From UBA12545 sp051024685 (GTDB lineage: Bacteria > Bacillota > DSM-521 > Neomoorellales > Neomoorellaceae), in contig JAZHPA010000010.1 of assembly GCA_051024685.1 (NCBI GenBank), forward strand, positions 8,881-72,880: a stretch of 64,000 nt of DNA, given 5' to 3'. Positions 27,524 through 37,200 of this stretch are shown here, in pieces. Position numbers and translations under genes: made by a program. The notes below the pieces were generated by a model. It made no database searches. It was not told where the DNA came from and saw only the letters and a list, made by a program, of their open reading frames with translations. Position 1 is the stretch's first letter. Each line of letters begins with the position of its first letter.

Positions 27524-28321
27524 TTATGCCCAGCAGCCTCCGGGAGCTGCCTTGGCTCCCTCCGCTACCACTATTTCTATCCCGGCGCGGCGGAATTTTG
27601 CCAGTTCTTCCTCAGGCGTAGCCGCATCGGTAATCAACTTATCTACTGCCCTGACCGGCGCCACTGTCGCCAGCGCGGCCGTACCGAATTTATCGTGATC
27701 CACCAATAAAATTACCTCTTTGGCACCCTCGACCATTTGGGCCTTTACCCTGGCCTGGGCCTCAGTAGATTCGGTAATGCCTTCCTCGAGGGTAACACCC
27801 TTGCAGGAAATAAAGGCCTTGTTAATGTTGTAGCTCGCCAAGGCTTTCTCTACCAGAGGGCCCACAAAGGAAAAGGTACGGGAATGCAACGTACCTCCTG
27901 TACATATAACAGTAATATCGGGATTGCCCACCAGGGCCATGACTACCTTCAGGGCGTGGGTGATTACCACCAAATCCTTCTTGTCTTTAATAAAATTGAC
28001 GAATTGAAGGGCGGTGGTGCTGGCATCAACAGCGATAACATCTCCGGGCCGGACCAGCTCGGCTGCCTTCCTGCCGATTAACTGCTTTTCGTAACGGTTG
28101 CGCATATTGCGAATGTGGAAGGCCGTTTCTTCCTGGGTGGACGCTATCTTTATGGCGCCCCCGTGGGTGCGCTGTAAGTAGCCTTCCTTTTCCAAGCGCT
28201 CTAAATCGCGGCGGATAGTTTCTTCCGTAACTTCAAAGGCACTGCTTAGTTCGCTAACCCTGACAATTCCCTGGTCATCCAAACGCCTGATGATTTCTCT
28301 CCGCCGGTCTTCGGCCCGCAC
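27524..28321 (-). CDS. DeoR-family transcriptional regulator of the sugar/microcompartment operon
   Basis: The N-terminal DeoR helix-turn-helix contains VSELSSAFEVTEETIRRDLE. The sugar-phosphate sensor domain follows from about residue 75 (VIAVDASTTALQFV, then TVICTGGTLHSRTFSFVG). I chose GTG 28321 with GGAGG 10 bases upstream, giving 265 residues, the usual DeoR size; the longest frame has 70 extra residues that are not DeoR-like. It is the promoter-proximal gene and probably represses the operon until a phosphorylated ketose is present. Confidence 0.88.
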   Translation of the reverse strand: MRAEDRRREIIRRLDDQGIVRVSELSSAFEVTEETIRRDLERLEKEGYLQRTHGGAIKIASTQEETAFHIRNMRNRYEKQLIGRKAAELVRPGDVIAVDASTTALQFVNFIKDKKDLVVITHALKVVMALVGNPDITVICTGGTLHSRTFSFVGPLVEKALASYNINKAFISCKGVTLEEGITESTEAQARVKAQMVEGAKEVILLVDHDKFGTAALATVAPVRAVDKLITDAATPEEELAKFRRAGIEIVVAEGAKAAPGGCWA

Positions 28322-28600
28322 AACACCTATCCCTCCTTGCCAAAACAAAACCGCCACGTCCCTCCGTTGTAATATAATAATTCGCCAAATCAAAGCAGAA
28401 TCCTTCTGGTTTAACAAAATTTCTGCCCTTATTATTTGGTATTCCAAATATTTTATTTTGGCTTTTTCCAACAGCTTTTGGGAGGAACCGACAAAATTCT
28501 CATGGCGGCAGGAGGCCTGATTGGGAGCCAACTGCGCAATTTCACAGGGGGTCCGCTAAAGGCTATGTGGCGCCCAGAGCCCTTCTTGCGACCCTTTATG
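28322..28600. promoter_or_regulatory. Upstream region of the sugar operon with a 16-bp palindrome
   Basis: The AT-rich upstream region of the DeoR gene contains the inverted repeat ATTTGGTATTCCAAAT at 28434-28449, a plausible DeoR operator. No coding sequence on either strand is convincing here. A sigK C-terminal half was specifically looked for and is absent. Confidence 0.45.
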
Positions 28601-28623
28601 AAAAAAGGCCGGACGGCCTTTTA
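28601..28623 (-). terminator. Rho-independent terminator of the serine recombinase gene
   Basis: On the minus strand AAAGGCCGTCCGGCCTTTTTT forms a short GC-rich stem followed by six Ts, 22 bases after the recombinase stop codon. It separates the recombinase transcription unit from the sugar operon. Confidence 0.85.
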
Positions 28624-28644
28624 CTTCGCTACCCTTGGTCACTG

Positions 28645-30138
28645 TTACAGCGTTCCAAGATCATCCGCCTCCGGGTGGGGTATCCTGGCCACTATGGTAA
28701 TGTCCACTCCCGATGGGCCGTGTCTTCCGGGGCTGACACGACCCGAGACAATAATCCTTGCCACCAGCGCCCTGACCAGGGACTTCTTGGTCGCAAAATC
28801 CAGCTCATCGAGGCTGTGCAACACCTCCGCCGCCAATGCCCGCAAATCCTGCGGCCTTTGCTTCCCTCGTTCTGCATCTTGAAGGGCGGCTGTAAGCTCC
28901 ACCCGCCGCTGCTCCAGCCTCTCCTTGCGCCATTTTAATTCGGCCAGTTTATCTCTGGTGTAGGCGTCCAGGTCCAATAGGCCGGAAGCCAGCGCGTCCA
29001 GGAGGGCTTCCCTTCCCCTCTCTATTTCTCTTAAATGCTTTCCAAGGCGTTCTAGCTCCTTATGTATCTCTGCCACCCCGGGAGAAGACGTTAGAGCGGC
29101 CTCCACCAGCTTTTCAGGGTCTTTAAGCCAGGAACAAACCTGTTGCCAAACTGTCTTCTCCAAGGGTTCCGCTAAAAGCATCTTGCTGGGCTTGCACCCG
29201 GATTTCTTGCTCCCTTGGCTTTTTTGGCTACACGAATACCGCCGTTCTCTGATCCCCCACCACTGGGAGTACACGCCGGTCATACTGTTACCGCAATCGC
29301 CGCAGGTAATTAACCCGCTTAAGAGGTAGTTGTGCCGGCCTTTACCGGCCCATAGGCGCCGGGCCTCCTTCAACTTCTCCTGAGCTTTTGCCCAGAGGGC
29401 AGCATCAATAATGGGGGGAACTGAGATATCGATATCTTTGTATCTCCACTTTCCTATGTATACGGGATTAGTTAATATCTGCCTTACTACCATCCGGTGC
29501 CAAAGTCCCTTGCGCTTCCGGGTCGGTATCCCCATATCGTTTAACCGCTTGGCCAAACCGTTAACCCCTATATCTTCGTGGACAAACCAGTGAAAAATCT
29601 GCTTCACTACTGCCGCCTCTTCTTCCAGCAGGGACACTCGGCCCGTTTCCGGTTCGTAAGTATAGCCGTAGTTATAAAGTCCTATGGGGATGCCTCCTTG
29701 CTTGGCCTTCTGGAGTTTACCCCGGATCATTCGTTCCCGGATCTTCTCTTTCTCAAACTCGGCAATGGCCCCCCGGATGGCATAAAACATACGCCCTTCT
29801 GGCGTATCCTGCCAGGTGAAGTCCAGGAAATCCAGCCGCGCCCCGGCCCTTTCAAATTCTTCAGTAAGAAGTAGCTGGTGGGCCAACCTTCTGGACAGCC
29901 GATCCGGGTCCCGCACGATTATAATCTCCACGCGGCCTCCTCGGACGGCTTCGCGTAAAGCATTCAGACCTGGTCGGTCTAGGGTGGCCCCGCTCACACC
30001 TTCGTCGGCAAACTCTAATATCATGGTAGCACCTAACGAAATAGCCCGGCGGTAGCAGGCCTCCCGCTGCTCCGCCAGGCTATAACCGTGCTTTGCCTGG
30101 TCTTCCGTGCTAACTCTTATATAGATTGCTGCCTGCAC
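28645..30138 (-). CDS. Large serine recombinase (SpoIVCA-like site-specific recombinase)
   Basis: The 497-residue protein has an N-terminal resolvase domain whose nucleophile serine is in YIRVSTEDQAK. The catalytic arginines lie in RDPDRLSRR near residue 78 and in the EKIRERMIRGKL helix near 140. A Recombinase domain follows (about 165-260), then a zinc ribbon (CGDCGNSMTG, later CSQKSQG and GCKPS) and a long charged coiled coil near 355-440. Length and architecture match SpoIVCA of Bacillus subtilis (500 residues), which excises the skin element from sigK. A truncated sigK lies 2.4 kb away on the same strand. Confidence 0.92.
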   Translation of the reverse strand: MQAAIYIRVSTEDQAKHGYSLAEQREACYRRAISLGATMILEFADEGVSGATLDRPGLNALREAVRGGRVEIIIVRDPDRLSRRLAHQLLLTEEFERAGARLDFLDFTWQDTPEGRMFYAIRGAIAEFEKEKIRERMIRGKLQKAKQGGIPIGLYNYGYTYEPETGRVSLLEEEAAVVKQIFHWFVHEDIGVNGLAKRLNDMGIPTRKRKGLWHRMVVRQILTNPVYIGKWRYKDIDISVPPIIDAALWAKAQEKLKEARRLWAGKGRHNYLLSGLITCGDCGNSMTGVYSQWWGIRERRYSCSQKSQGSKKSGCKPSKMLLAEPLEKTVWQQVCSWLKDPEKLVEAALTSSPGVAEIHKELERLGKHLREIERGREALLDALASGLLDLDAYTRDKLAELKWRKERLEQRRVELTAALQDAERGKQRPQDLRALAAEVLHSLDELDFATKKSLVRALVARIIVSGRVSPGRHGPSGVDITIVARIPHPEADDLGTL

Positions 30139-30487
30139 TTTATCTTACCGGCCTCCCATACCTTTGGGGCTAGCAGGCGGTATGCATTCTGGAGTCCAGT
30201 AGTATCATCGGAAGAATAGACGACCTTGAGGTTAACAAGAAAATTCGCCGCGGCCTTCCTTTTAGGGTTACCGCCAGACACCGGGCATCTCCCCCTCCCC
30301 TACATCTTACGAAGGTTCTAGTTGTCCTACTACAGGAAAAGGGCCCCAGTTCGCGGGGCCCTTTCAGCCTTTAATAAAACGGTTAGCCTGGAGGGTGTAT
30401 CTATTCTGACTATATTACCGGGCACACAAAACACCATTGGAGCTATTTCTATACCCAAAGCAGCCCCCGGCCGGGGGGCTGTATAGC
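30139..30487. other. Intergenic region with two terminator-like hairpins
   Basis: No coding sequence is seen. AAAGGGCCCC and GGGGCCCTTT form a strong stem around AGTTCGC at 30338-30365. A second GC stem (AGCCCCCCGGCCGGGGGCT on the minus strand) at about 30460-30480 lies just after the lipoprotein stop and probably ends that transcript. Confidence 0.6.
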
Positions 30488-31042
30488 TCATTTAAACTTA
30501 ACCTCCGTCAGCACCAGGCGGCCGTAACCGTCCTCATAGTAGGTAAACTCCATTTCTGCGCCCTCCGGAGCCTTCCATACCTCCGGCTTGATTTCTTCGG
30601 CTACCCAGAATGGAGTAGGTTGGCCCCCTACCATTGCCTCGATCATATTATTATCGATCCAGCCAACGAAAACAGCGCTGACAGTCTGACGAGGGGCTTC
30701 CAGCTTTGCTATCCTTTTAATTTCCCACTTCCCCCTGGCAAAGGAGCAGTCAAAGCTAACCCTGTCACCGATGACCAGTGCGGGTATGATACCGCTCTCT
30801 TTTATTTCTCTGGATAATTCAAAGGTAACATGGTTAGTGTTGCTGGGGAACGGTATGCCCTCATCAATAGTAATTGCAACTGCGTTCTCACCCTTTTGCC
30901 CGCCATATACGCCGGTAATATTTTTATGCAAATTATCCTCTTCATTATTATTTTTATCCGGCAGAACTGCCTCTCCCTTACCACAGGCAACCAACAACAG
31001 GGGCAAAACAGACATCAGCAGCAATATTAATCCTTTCTTCAT
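30488..31042 (-). CDS. Predicted lipoprotein of unknown function
   Basis: This is a protein of about 184 residues with a signal peptide ending in the lipobox LLLVACGKG. An Asn/Glu/Asp-rich linker and a beta-rich domain with no recognised family follow. I start it at ATG 31042 so that MKKGLILLL forms a normal signal n-region. It lies between the serine recombinase and the other lipoprotein, and base composition is noticeably more AT-rich than in the microcompartment operon. If a sigK-intervening element exists, this gene is inside it. Confidence 0.7.
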   Translation of the reverse strand: MKKGLILLLMSVLPLLLVACGKGEAVLPDKNNNEEDNLHKNITGVYGGQKGENAVAITIDEGIPFPSNTNHVTFELSREIKESGIIPALVIGDRVSFDCSFARGKWEIKRIAKLEAPRQTVSAVFVGWIDNNMIEAMVGGQPTPFWVAEEIKPEVWKAPEGAEMEFTYYEDGYGRLVLTEVKFK

Positions 31043-31221
31043 TAAGATGCCTCCCTTCATCTCCCGTCCGGAATTCTTAAGAAACTCATCTATAGAAACA
31101 GATCCTGTTTAACAGGAGCCAATTGTTACCGGCGAGCACATTATCCCCTTCTTCCTTCTTCCATGGTGGGATAAGATAAGCAAGGCTTCCCATTTTCTCT
31201 CCTTCTTAAAATGCACGTGGG

Positions 31222-32562
31222 TTACCGTTGCTTCCCTTCCGAACTATTAAGCTTCATTTCAAACAACCATGGCCCGTTTAAGGCATAGGGCCATTTAGCT
31301 ATTTTTACCTTCAGGCGCTGCGATTGTTGAATAAAGGCAGGACTAATCGTGACACCTTCGCGGTTACCCGGTCCTACGGTATACCCACGTATAGGTTCGA
31401 CTTCACCCCTTTCATTGGTAATATAGATCAGGTTGGGATATTCGGCGTTACCTGCTCTATGGCCGTCCCTAAGGTCGTCTGCTTCCAGGGCTTCGTAAGG
31501 AACTTTATTGTCATTAGGTATCAAGAGCATATTGATACTTAATCCTCTCTTCCATACACCCACTCTCTCAATAAAAACTTTGGTATTATGAACATTGCCC
31601 ACTTCCTGGTTGAGGTCAATTATCTTGGTATTATCAGCCGCCAGATATTGTTTGTAAGGGTTTAGATCAAGAGTAAAGGTCAGCTCGTCATCTCCCCACA
31701 AGATTAATTTTTCAATTTTAAGGGTAATTAGTTCTGGTATTTGATTAAAGGCAGGAAAAACCAACCAGTATTCATTGGGGTTATTACTTGCTTCAACTGC
31801 GGGAGTGATATAATATTCTTCTTTTTTATCCGTAAGGATTTTTCCCACTGCTATCCGATAAACCCTTTCGTTCTTGGGGGTGGAAAATGCAAAACGAAGC
31901 CTGTTTTCTGCCACACCGAGAAGCAATTCTTTAACCTCAAATTTGCGTCCAAGTAATTCCTGACTGCAATTTATAGCGTATGACTGTTCAATTTCACGGC
32001 TTTGGTCATAATTTACCGTCAGTGTTACTGGCTGCAAAGGATAAGATTTATCGCCTATTATAAGTTTGGCCTGCTTCCATACTACTTTGTCTACTGCCGT
32101 GAGTTTTTCACCGTTCATCTTTTGTAGTGGGTTATATGTCATCCTGCCATAATAACGTCCCCGGTAAACGATCCCTTCTTCTGGTGAAAAATTTGAGGTA
32201 TATCCGGGATTGTTAAACAGTTTTTCCCCGCCGGCGGCTTCCAGAGAACCATAGTCTAAATACATATATGGCACTCGGCGATAATTAGCCAGACTATAGA
32301 ATAAAAACACCTCTTTGCTGTTGTACCAGATCTTTTCCAGGCGAACGGCGGTATTGGCTTCGGGCACTGGTATTTCTATGTTAAGGGGTGTTACCAGTCC
32401 CAACTCTTCGGCCCTTGTTAAGCCCGGGGTCATCGCTGCCAGGTATTGGTCAACCTCTGCCTGCGAGCGGGCTAGCTTAATCCCGGTGTTATTCAACCCG
32501 CAACCGGTTGTCAATAGAACCAGCAAAAATAACAGCACTATCCGATAGGTTTTACTTGCCAT
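31222..32562 (-). CDS. Predicted lipoprotein of unknown function, large
   Basis: The 446-residue protein has signal peptide and lipobox LLTTGCGLNN. The mature protein is rich in beta strands and aromatic residues, with no recognised domain. The start ATG has AAGGAG 7 bases upstream and lies inside the 3' end of the truncated sigK frame (25-base overlap). The gene therefore immediately follows the sigK junction and could be read from the sigK promoter. Possibly a spore- or mother-cell-specific envelope protein, but that is inference. Confidence 0.7.
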   Translation of the reverse strand: MASKTYRIVLLFLLVLLTTGCGLNNTGIKLARSQAEVDQYLAAMTPGLTRAEELGLVTPLNIEIPVPEANTAVRLEKIWYNSKEVFLFYSLANYRRVPYMYLDYGSLEAAGGEKLFNNPGYTSNFSPEEGIVYRGRYYGRMTYNPLQKMNGEKLTAVDKVVWKQAKLIIGDKSYPLQPVTLTVNYDQSREIEQSYAINCSQELLGRKFEVKELLLGVAENRLRFAFSTPKNERVYRIAVGKILTDKKEEYYITPAVEASNNPNEYWLVFPAFNQIPELITLKIEKLILWGDDELTFTLDLNPYKQYLAADNTKIIDLNQEVGNVHNTKVFIERVGVWKRGLSINMLLIPNDNKVPYEALEADDLRDGHRAGNAEYPNLIYITNERGEVEPIRGYTVGPGNREGVTISPAFIQQSQRLKVKIAKWPYALNGPWLFEMKLNSSEGKQR

Positions 32563-33050
32563 TTGTTAATCTCCTTCCGGAATAAACTTCTTGATGGCGA
32601 GAGTAGTCTGGCCCCGGGGTTGTAGAAGAACTCAGTAAGCCCAATTAGCATACCTTTTATTCCCACCTTTGGAGGCTTCTCCTGTAAAGGCTTTGTCAGT
32701 GAGATTTCATTTTCAATGCAGCGGGCGGCGTAAGTAGCCAGTTTGGTTCCCTTATCGGAATTAAAGGTATTAATGGCTTTGATTAAACCAATGGTCCCGA
32801 TGGAAATCAAGTCATCGATATCTTCTCCTGTACCTTCAAACTTTTTGGTGATGTGGGCCACCAGGCGCAAATTATGCTCGATCAGCACGTTTCTTGCTTC
32901 CCGGTCGCCCTTCCTGATGCGCTCCAGGTAATATTGTTCCTCCTGCTCGCTTAAAGGTTGGGGGAAAGCATTATTGGAAAGATAGGAAAGCAACAAAGCT
33001 AGGCCTTTGAGGATGGATAATGCCACCACCGCCAAAAGGGTAGGCTCCAT
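32538..33050 (-). CDS. sigK: N-terminal half of sporulation sigma factor SigK, split at the skin site
   Basis: Residues 1-116 match SigK. A hydrophobic pro-sequence (MEPTLLAVVALSILKGLALL) comes first, then sigma region 2 including RNVLIEHNLRLVAHI, DDLISIGTIGLIKAI and ATYAARCIENEI. After ENEI the frame goes into 54 unrelated residues and stops, so regions 3 and 4 are missing. The break is at the AATGA sequence where the Bacillus subtilis skin element interrupts sigK. GGGAGG lies 7 bases before the ATG. Either this is a live split gene needing recombinase-mediated joining, or a dead fragment. Confidence 0.85.
   Translation of the reverse strand: MEPTLLAVVALSILKGLALLLSYLSNNAFPQPLSEQEEQYYLERIRKGDREARNVLIEHNLRLVAHITKKFEGTGEDIDDLISIGTIGLIKAINTFNSDKGTKLATYAARCIENEISLTKPLQEKPPKVGIKGMLIGLTEFFYNPGARLLSPSRSLFRKEINKWQVKPIG
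32707..32711 (-). other. Candidate recombination core (AATGA) at the sigK break
   Basis: On the minus strand the codons for E-N-E-I contain AATGA at 32711-32707. From memory, the Bacillus subtilis skin element recombines at a 5-bp AATGA at the same codons of sigK. SigK homology ends here. The partner site with the C-terminal half was not found in the window. Confidence 0.5.
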
Positions 33051-33407
33051 CAGTATACCTCCCGTAACGTGACGTCACCTTTTATTTATATGGAATTGCA
33101 AGGGCAGTGGTGCCTGTCCCTATCTCCTCTGTCGTTATGACTGACGCATTTTCTCCAGGATACCGGAATTTTCCTTTACTTTCTGGGCAGCTCATAAGGG
33201 TATCGGCTCCCCTTCGTCTTTAGAATTAGAACTAGATAATTCGCCTCGGTGGGCCTTTGCCCCTCCAGGTGAGGCCCAATTTATGGCCGCAACATTTAGC
33301 TTCGGCCACGGGAAAACCTTTGTCTAGCGGTCACCCGGTGAGGTACACCCCGGTGGGGACCTGCATATTATACTTTTACCAGGAATTCTCTGCTGTCAAG
33401 GACGGTC
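33051..33407 (-). promoter_or_regulatory. Structured leader region of sigK
   Basis: No convincing gene. Two stems are clear: GGGCCT pairs with AGGCCC (33251-33277), and TGGCCG with CGGCCA (33284-33308). A third GC-rich segment with CACCCGGTG and CACCCCGGTG lies at 33331-33355. On the minus strand TTGACA (33399-33394) and TATAAT (33372-33367) are present but 21 bases apart, longer than ideal. A transcript from there would carry a leader of about 300 nt into sigK. I do not recognise a known riboswitch. Confidence 0.4.
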
Positions 33408-33413
33408 TTGCCC

Positions 33414-34247
33414 ATGCGCTTTGCTCTCGCCCTGGGGGGTGGGGGGCTTAAGGGGGCAGCCCACCTCGGCGTGTTACAGGTGCTGGTAGATAACGACCTT
33501 GCTCCCGATCTGGTCGTTGGTACCAGCGCTGGCGCCATCGCCGCTGTCCTCTATGCTGCCGGACTTTTACCTGCAGCGAACTTGCTTTTCCAATTACCAT
33601 CTCCGGCCTTATTCAGGCATATCCCCCGCATGGGAGGCCTGCCCTTGGGCCTGCTGGACGGAAGGCTAATCGAAAGGATGTTCCGGCGAATTTGGGGAGA
33701 AAAATGCTTTCATCAATTAAAAGTGCCCGCCGCCGTGGTAGCCTGCGACCTGTATACGGGTAATACCGTTGTTTATACCGACCTAATGCCCGTCCGTCCT
33801 CTGCCCCAAGGGATCATCATGGGCGGCAACGTGCCTGTATGGCAGGCCGTGCGGGCCAGCATTTCCCTTCCTGCCATTTTCGCCCCCTTTCCCATAGCTT
33901 CCCACCTCCTGGTGGACGGGGGCATCACCACCAATGTCCCCGCGGATATAGCCCGTCTCTTGGGGGCCACTCAGGTTGTTGGGGTGGAGCTGGGGACCCG
34001 CACCGCCCCGAAAACCTTTAATAACGCCGGCGATGTTCTTTTACAAAGCCTCGATATCATGAGCCGGAGGTTAACAAACCTTAACCTGAGCCTCCACGCC
34101 GATTTCGTCCTATCTCCCTTAAAAGACCTGGACTCCCCTCCCAACTTTTGGGAGGTAAAACGTATAAAGGAATTAGCCGATTTGGGCGCCGGAGAAACGG
34201 CCCGGCATCTGCCCCAGATTAAAGCCGTATTAGGCCGGAAAAGTTAA
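33414..34247 (+). CDS. Patatin-like phospholipase (RssA/YlbK family)
   Basis: The glycine-rich oxyanion motif GGGGLKGAAHLG and nucleophile GTSAG (near residue 38) are present. The catalytic Asp is in LLVDGGITTNVP near residue 166. At about 277 residues it is a compact bacterial patatin, predicted to hydrolyse acyl esters of lipids. It is a lone plus-strand gene. ATG 33414 is preferred to TTG 33408; no strong ribosome site is seen. Its 3' end overlaps the convergent SLH gene by 18 bases. Confidence 0.88.
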   Translation: MRFALALGGGGLKGAAHLGVLQVLVDNDLAPDLVVGTSAGAIAAVLYAAGLLPAANLLFQLPSPALFRHIPRMGGLPLGLLDGRLIERMFRRIWGEKCFHQLKVPAAVVACDLYTGNTVVYTDLMPVRPLPQGIIMGGNVPVWQAVRASISLPAIFAPFPIASHLLVDGGITTNVPADIARLLGATQVVGVELGTRTAPKTFNNAGDVLLQSLDIMSRRLTNLNLSLHADFVLSPLKDLDSPPNFWEVKRIKELADLGAGETARHLPQIKAVLGRKS

Positions 34248-37200
34248 GTACAAGAAGCGCCTGATTAGCGCAGCTGCTTCGGCCCGGGTAAGGGAGTCCC
34301 GGGGTCGCAGGCTTCCGTCCGGATAACCCCGCAGCAGGCCTTCTTCTAAGGCCCAGAGGACGTCATTATACGCCCAGGGTGCAACTTCCCTGAGGTCCAC
34401 GAATTCCCTCAACACCCCGCTGCCCGTCCCTTCAACCCCCAGATCTTTTGCTGCCCGGACCAAGGTTACCACGGCTTCTTCGCGGCTAACGGGACTTTCA
34501 GGCCGGAAACTGCCGTCTTCGTAGCCTACCATGATTCCTGCACCTGTTACCCGCCCTACGGCACCCCTATAGGGGGAGTCTGGAGGCACATCCACCCAAT
34601 CCCTTTCCGGACCCTCAGAAAAAAGGAGCGCCCTGTCTAGAAGGTCTGCCAGTTCGCCACGGGTCAGCGGCCTTTCCGGGAAAAATTTTCCCTGTTCGCC
34701 CTCCTGAAATAATCCTCGAGGAGCTAAAGCCATGATGTCGGACCAGGCCCAGTGGCCTTTAGGCACATCGGAAAAGGTTAAACCTATAGCGTCTTGGCCC
34801 CCGCCGCCATACTCACCTTCCGCATTTTCTACGTGATACTTCTCTGAGGTATCTCCCGTGGAAGCGTCCCGGCCAGGAAGTGGCCCCTTCCCTTTCTCGT
34901 GGTCCTCGGCTGAATCCCCCTCCCCGGGGTGGCCCACTTCCTCCTTTTCCTCCGTCTCCCCAGAACCGCCGTTCCCGGAGTTAAACACAATGCTTGCCCT
35001 GGCCTCGGCGCTTACCCAACCCGACCCGTCGCGAAAGCGTACTATCACCTGGCGCAGCCCGGCCGGTCCCGGCGACAGTTCCCACATCTTTACCGGTTGA
35101 TAGGGCTCCCACTCTCCGTGGGTCTCGCCCTCATTGCGCAACATCATTTCCGCTATACCGCTGACATCCTGAGCTCCCAGGGTCAGTTGTACGGTTAGAC
35201 TGGCAGTTTCTGCCGCCCCTCCGTTAATATAAATCCAGGGGTGGGAAGGCGGGTGGCGATCCAGGAGCAAGCATCCTTCATCCCTGCCCACGTTGCCCTT
35301 ACCGTCTACCGCGGCCACCTCCAAACAGTAGAGTCCATCTTCCAGGTCGCGGGTCTCCCACTTTAAGGGTTGGCCCTGAGCAGCCCACTCATCGGCCCAC
35401 CAGGACCGTCTCCCTACGACCTCCCCTTCTGGACCGTAAACCGCCAGGTTCACCCTGTCCAGGAGGGTTTCTTCAGTCAGAGAAATTTCCAGGGGAAGGG
35501 GTTCGTTTTCCAGCCATACTCCCGCCGGAAGGAATAAATCCACTTGTGGCGGCAGGTTATCTTCCCCGTAGGCGTAAGGAGACCAGGGGGTAAAGTCGAG
35601 ATCTCCCGTAACCTTCTCCCCGCGGCCCTGGGGGTTTGAAACCTCATGGTGGAGGCCGCTGCTGCTGCCCCAGTAATTGTGCGGGGCTGCTAGCGTTATT
35701 CCAGATGGAGCCTGTACACCCATGCTATTACGGTAAAGGTCGTTACGGGTAAATTGTAGCCGGCCTCCTGTCATCGAGCTGAAATCCACACCTGTACCGT
35801 TGGAAATGATAATATTGTCGTGAATATCGGCCTCCACGTCACCACTCACGCGCAGCCCAGTATCGTTGCCTTCCCAAACCGAATGTTCTAAGACGGCCCC
35901 TGTCGTATTGCTCAAGCGGACTCCCACCCCATTGTACCTGAAGGCGCTTCCGGCTACTCTTATTCCCGCATTATCGCTGGCCAGCAGCCCTGTTGACCAG
36001 CCCTGAATCATATTATCTACCAGGTCAAGTGCGCCGCCGGACTGAATTGATATCCCGGTGATACCCCCGAAATCCTGCCGGCCGCCTAATTCGTTACCCT
36101 CGAGCTGGCCGCCCACCATATCCCGCAGGACGAAACCAGTTCCGTAAGCAGTGATAATATTGTTAACCGCCTTCAGTTCGCTTTGCTGGAAGTATGCGCC
36201 ATCAACAAAATTTGCAATATAATTCCCTTCCAGATTAATCGTTCCCCCGACAATCCTTATTCCCTGCACGCCTGGCCCCGTTAACCTATTGGTCAGTATT
36301 TCAGACCTGGAGGAGGATTCTATTCTAATGGCGGGACTATAGGAGGTTTCCGAATAACCTGCCGCGGTTGTAATCTCATTTCCGGCCAGCAAACAGTCGG
36401 TAACTCCCCCCAGGCTGATAACCGCGCCCCTGTCCCGGTGAAAATGACTATCGACAACGGTTACGCTGCCTGCAGCTTGTATACGGACTAAATCTCGTGT
36501 ACTCCCCCCGGCTTCAACGGTACAAGCATTGATTTCCACCGTTGTAGTACCTGTTTCCACCCAGAGAACGGGCCCGGCCAGGGGGTTACCCTTTTCACCA
36601 AACCGGCACCCTTCTAACTTAAAGCTGGTAACCGGGTTATTGGAGCTCTTGCCACTAAAATAAAGGGAACTGTTGTACCCTCGTTCAAAGGTTACACCGT
36701 TAAAGAGGGCCGTAAAATCTTGTACCGAGGAATCGATAAGGACTCCATATCCCCTGCCTGAAGCCTTCCCCCCTGACCATTCCAGCCGGCCATTGCGTTT
36801 AAAATAGATGGACTTCTCGCCGTAGATTTCCATATTCTCAAGCTTAATCTCCAAAGGAGTGCTTCCGCTTCCCGGAGCCTCGATACAACTAGTTGTCATG
36901 TCGCTGGTCCTTAGAACACCGTTACGCAGGTCAAGTTTATTAACCGTTTCTGCCACGGTAATGGTATTTTGTCCCCCGGGTGCCGTAATAACGGCGCCGT
37001 TTAAGTCCAGGGTTATCCCGTCCACCTTCCAATTTAAGCTGGAATTAAAAGTTGCCTTATCTGCAACCACCCGTATCACATCGCCTGTTTGAGCTCCGTT
37101 CAGAGCTGCCTGCAGGTCGCTGAAATAGGTGCCCTGGCTTTCGTTATATACCGCATAGGTTACCTCAGCTACTGCTTGGGTGCCAGCCTGCCCTACTAAG

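Noticed and set aside
28322..28644. The C-terminal half of sigK next to the recombinase, which would define a small 4-kb element.
   Set aside because: All frames on the minus strand were read for region 3-4 motifs such as SLQDPIG or REKKVLELRYG and none was found.
33232..33366. A 44-codon minus-strand frame with an in-frame UGA at codon 12 (ending KCCGHKLGLTWRGKG), tempting as a small selenoprotein.
   Set aside because: No ribosome binding site, the TATAAT lies directly at the ATG, no SECIS stem at the right distance was clear, and the bases are better explained by paired stems.
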